Assembly: GCA_020860805.1 (NCBI GenBank)
Contig: JAJBTP010000258.1
Span: forward strand, 1-6,070
Length of the DNA: 6,070 nucleotides
Origin: Tannerellaceae bacterium
Lineage (GTDB): Bacteria > Bacteroidota > Bacteroidia > Bacteroidales > Tannerellaceae
Direction of reading: 5' to 3'
Positions 4,679-6,070 of this stretch are shown here, one piece after another. Numbering within the stretch: position 1 is the stretch's first letter; every line of letters begins with the position of its first letter. A model generated the notes under the pieces. That model made no database searches, was not told the origin of the DNA, and saw only the letters and a list, made by a program, of their open reading frames with translations. Position numbers and translations under genes: made by a program.

Positions 4679-6070
4679 ATGTGTGCAATGAAAACACCCG
4701 GCGTATATATTGTGGAAAAAAATGCTTTTCCCAATTCCGTCGTAGAAGTAGCAACCGCAGTCCCTGCCTTTATCGGCTATACCGAAAAAGCAGCCAACGG
4801 TAATAAAACATTACTTAACAAGCCCTGGCGGATAACCTCCATGGCTGAATTCCGGTCGTATTACGGAGGAGCACCCAAACCCCGGTTTGAACTGGAAGAA
4901 AATGCCGTAGGAGGAAATTTATCTTTTAACGGGAAAACGTATCTGTTGAAACGTACAGATCCTTTTATTCTCTATTATAGTATGTTGCTTTTTTGTGCAA
5001 ATGGAGGAGGGCCCTGTTATATTATTTCGGTTGGAGACTATTCCGGAGGAGTTGAAAAAGAGAAACTGGAACAGGGTATTTTACCTCTGATAAAAGAGCA
5101 GGAACCAACCATGGTGGTAGTTCCGGAAGCCGTTGTACTGGAAGATGCCAATGATTGTTATGCTTTACAGCAAGCTATCATGAAACATTGTGGTTATGAA
5201 ATGAGAAACCGTTTTGCTTTACTGGATATCTATAACGGGTATAAAGACCGGAAAGACCCGGACGGAGATGTGGTAAGCCGGTTTCGGGAAAACATCGGAA
5301 GCGAATTCCTGGATTTTGGAGCTGCTTATTATCCCTGGCTCAATACCTCTATTGTTCAGGAAAATGAACTCAATTATGAGAATCTGAATATAGAACAGTT
5401 GAAAGAATTATTAGTAGCAGAATTAGAGCTGTTAGCCTTGCCGGATGCTAAAAAAGAACAAGTAAACGAATACATAGAAAGTCTGGCAGAAGGCCTGGGA
5501 GATGTCGAAAAAAGTACATTGCATAAAGTCCTTTCCCAGTTAAGCCCCTTATACCGGGATACTATGAAAGAAATGCGTCTGAGCCTGAATCTGCTACCTG
5601 TATCAGCAGCTATGGCAGGCGTATTTACCATGGTGGATAATACCAAAGGCGTATGGAAAGCCCCGGCCAATGTTAGTGTGGCTACAGCCATTAGTCCGGC
5701 TATTAATATCTCTCATGAAGAACAGGAAGATTTAAATGTACCCCTGAGTGGTAAATCCGTAAATGCCATCCGCACCTTTACCGGAGAAGGAATCAAAGTC
5801 TGGGGTGCCCGTACATTGGATGGAAATTCATTAGACTGGCGCTACATAAACGTACGCCGTACCATGATTATGCTACAGGAATCGGTCAAAAATGCAGCCC
5901 GGGCCTATGTGTTCGACCCCAATGAAGCCAATACCTGGGTAAATGCAAGAAGTATGATATCTAATTTCCTCAATGGAATCTGGAAACGTGGCGGACTGGC
6001 GGGAGCTGTTCCGGATGATGCGTATAGCGTACATATCGGACTGGGAGATACGATGACACCGGAAGATATT
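4679..6070 (+). CDS. Contractile injection system / phage-tail-like sheath protein, 3'-partial
   Basis: The frame is open for 464 codons to the window edge. The protein forms the contractile outer sheath that drives the inner tube through a target membrane. Seen: the N-terminal sheath signature KTPGVYIVEKNAF (5-17) and VATAVPAFIGYTEKA (24-38); a central Rossmann-like part (about 112-220, ending in AAYYPW); a Leu/Glu/Lys-rich helical insert (about 227-305); GVWKAPAN (324-331); and the C-terminal sheath domain with ISHEEQEDLNVPLSGK (344-359), VNAIRTF (361-367), VWGARTL (374-380), WRYINVRRT (387-395), FLNGIWKRGGLAGA (430-443) and YSVHIGLGDTMT (449-460). Only about 30-40 residues, the strand that locks sheath subunits together, should be missing. 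Two starts are possible: 4679 (MCAMKTPGVY) or 4688 (MKTPGVY); the longer is given here. It starts 18 bases after the restored stop of the preceding gene, consistent with one operon. Sequence style fits eCIS/Bacteroidales injection systems better than T6SS, whose sheath is the TssB/TssC pair. Confidence 0.95.
   Translation, partial: MCAMKTPGVYIVEKNAFPNSVVEVATAVPAFIGYTEKAANGNKTLLNKPWRITSMAEFRSYYGGAPKPRFELEENAVGGNLSFNGKTYLLKRTDPFILYYSMLLFCANGGGPCYIISVGDYSGGVEKEKLEQGILPLIKEQEPTMVVVPEAVVLEDANDCYALQQAIMKHCGYEMRNRFALLDIYNGYKDRKDPDGDVVSRFRENIGSEFLDFGAAYYPWLNTSIVQENELNYENLNIEQLKELLVAELELLALPDAKKEQVNEYIESLAEGLGDVEKSTLHKVLSQLSPLYRDTMKEMRLSLNLLPVSAAMAGVFTMVDNTKGVWKAPANVSVATAISPAINISHEEQEDLNVPLSGKSVNAIRTFTGEGIKVWGARTLDGNSLDWRYINVRRTMIMLQESVKNAARAYVFDPNEANTWVNARSMISNFLNGIWKRGGLAGAVPDDAYSVHIGLGDTMTPEDI

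Noticed and set aside
5374..5691. A 105-codon minus-strand ORF opposite the sheath gene.
   Set aside because: It is antisense to a clear sheath frame and shows no recognisable protein; it is a shadow frame.
4679..6070. Type VI secretion sheath (TssC).
   Set aside because: A TssB partner is absent, the N-terminus has the PGVY sheath signature of phage/eCIS type, and a DUF4255 gene is adjacent.

Overview
The window looks like a chromosomal segment of a gut-type member of the Bacteroidales (Bacteroides/Parabacteroides-like). This rests on A/T-rich gene starts without clear Shine-Dalgarno sequences, moderate GC, a GH130 enzyme that closely resembles (from memory) a human-gut Bacteroides mannoside phosphorylase, and a Bacteroidetes-style contractile injection system. 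All supported genes are on the + strand. No rRNA, tRNA, CRISPR array or insertion sequence was seen.

Left half (1-2978): carbohydrate uptake and breakdown. A sodium/solute symporter (SSS family) enters from the left edge. It is broken twice: by an in-frame TAG where a conserved Trp is expected (230-232), and by a frameshift at a CGCG stretch (about 1084-1087). A hairpin (1913-1951) separates it from an intact GH130 glycoside phosphorylase (1983-2978), probably of the type that phosphorolyses beta-1,4-mannosyl-N-acetylglucosamine or related beta-mannosides. The expected partnership is symporter import followed by cytoplasmic phosphorolysis to mannose-1-phosphate. A strong terminator (3003-3049) closes this unit.

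Middle (3050-3428): a boundary region. It holds one possible 52-residue, highly charged ORF (3186-3344) followed by a near-perfect rho-independent terminator (3373-3410). No convincing promoter was found.

Right half (3429-6070): the 5' end of an extracellular contractile injection system (eCIS/phage-tail-like) operon. First comes a Pvc16/DUF4255-type protein thought to act at the tail end. Next is an overlapping, unrecognised, predicted all-beta protein whose last ~50 codons are displaced by a +1 frameshift at an A7 run. Last is a contractile sheath protein that runs off the right edge. This resembles the Bacteroidales injection systems described from human gut metagenomes; the rest of the machine (tube, baseplate, spike, AAA+ ATPase, effectors) should lie downstream.

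Three independent reading-frame lesions in 6 kb are unusual. They suggest either recent gene decay or base/indel errors in the assembly, and this should be settled before calling either gene dead.
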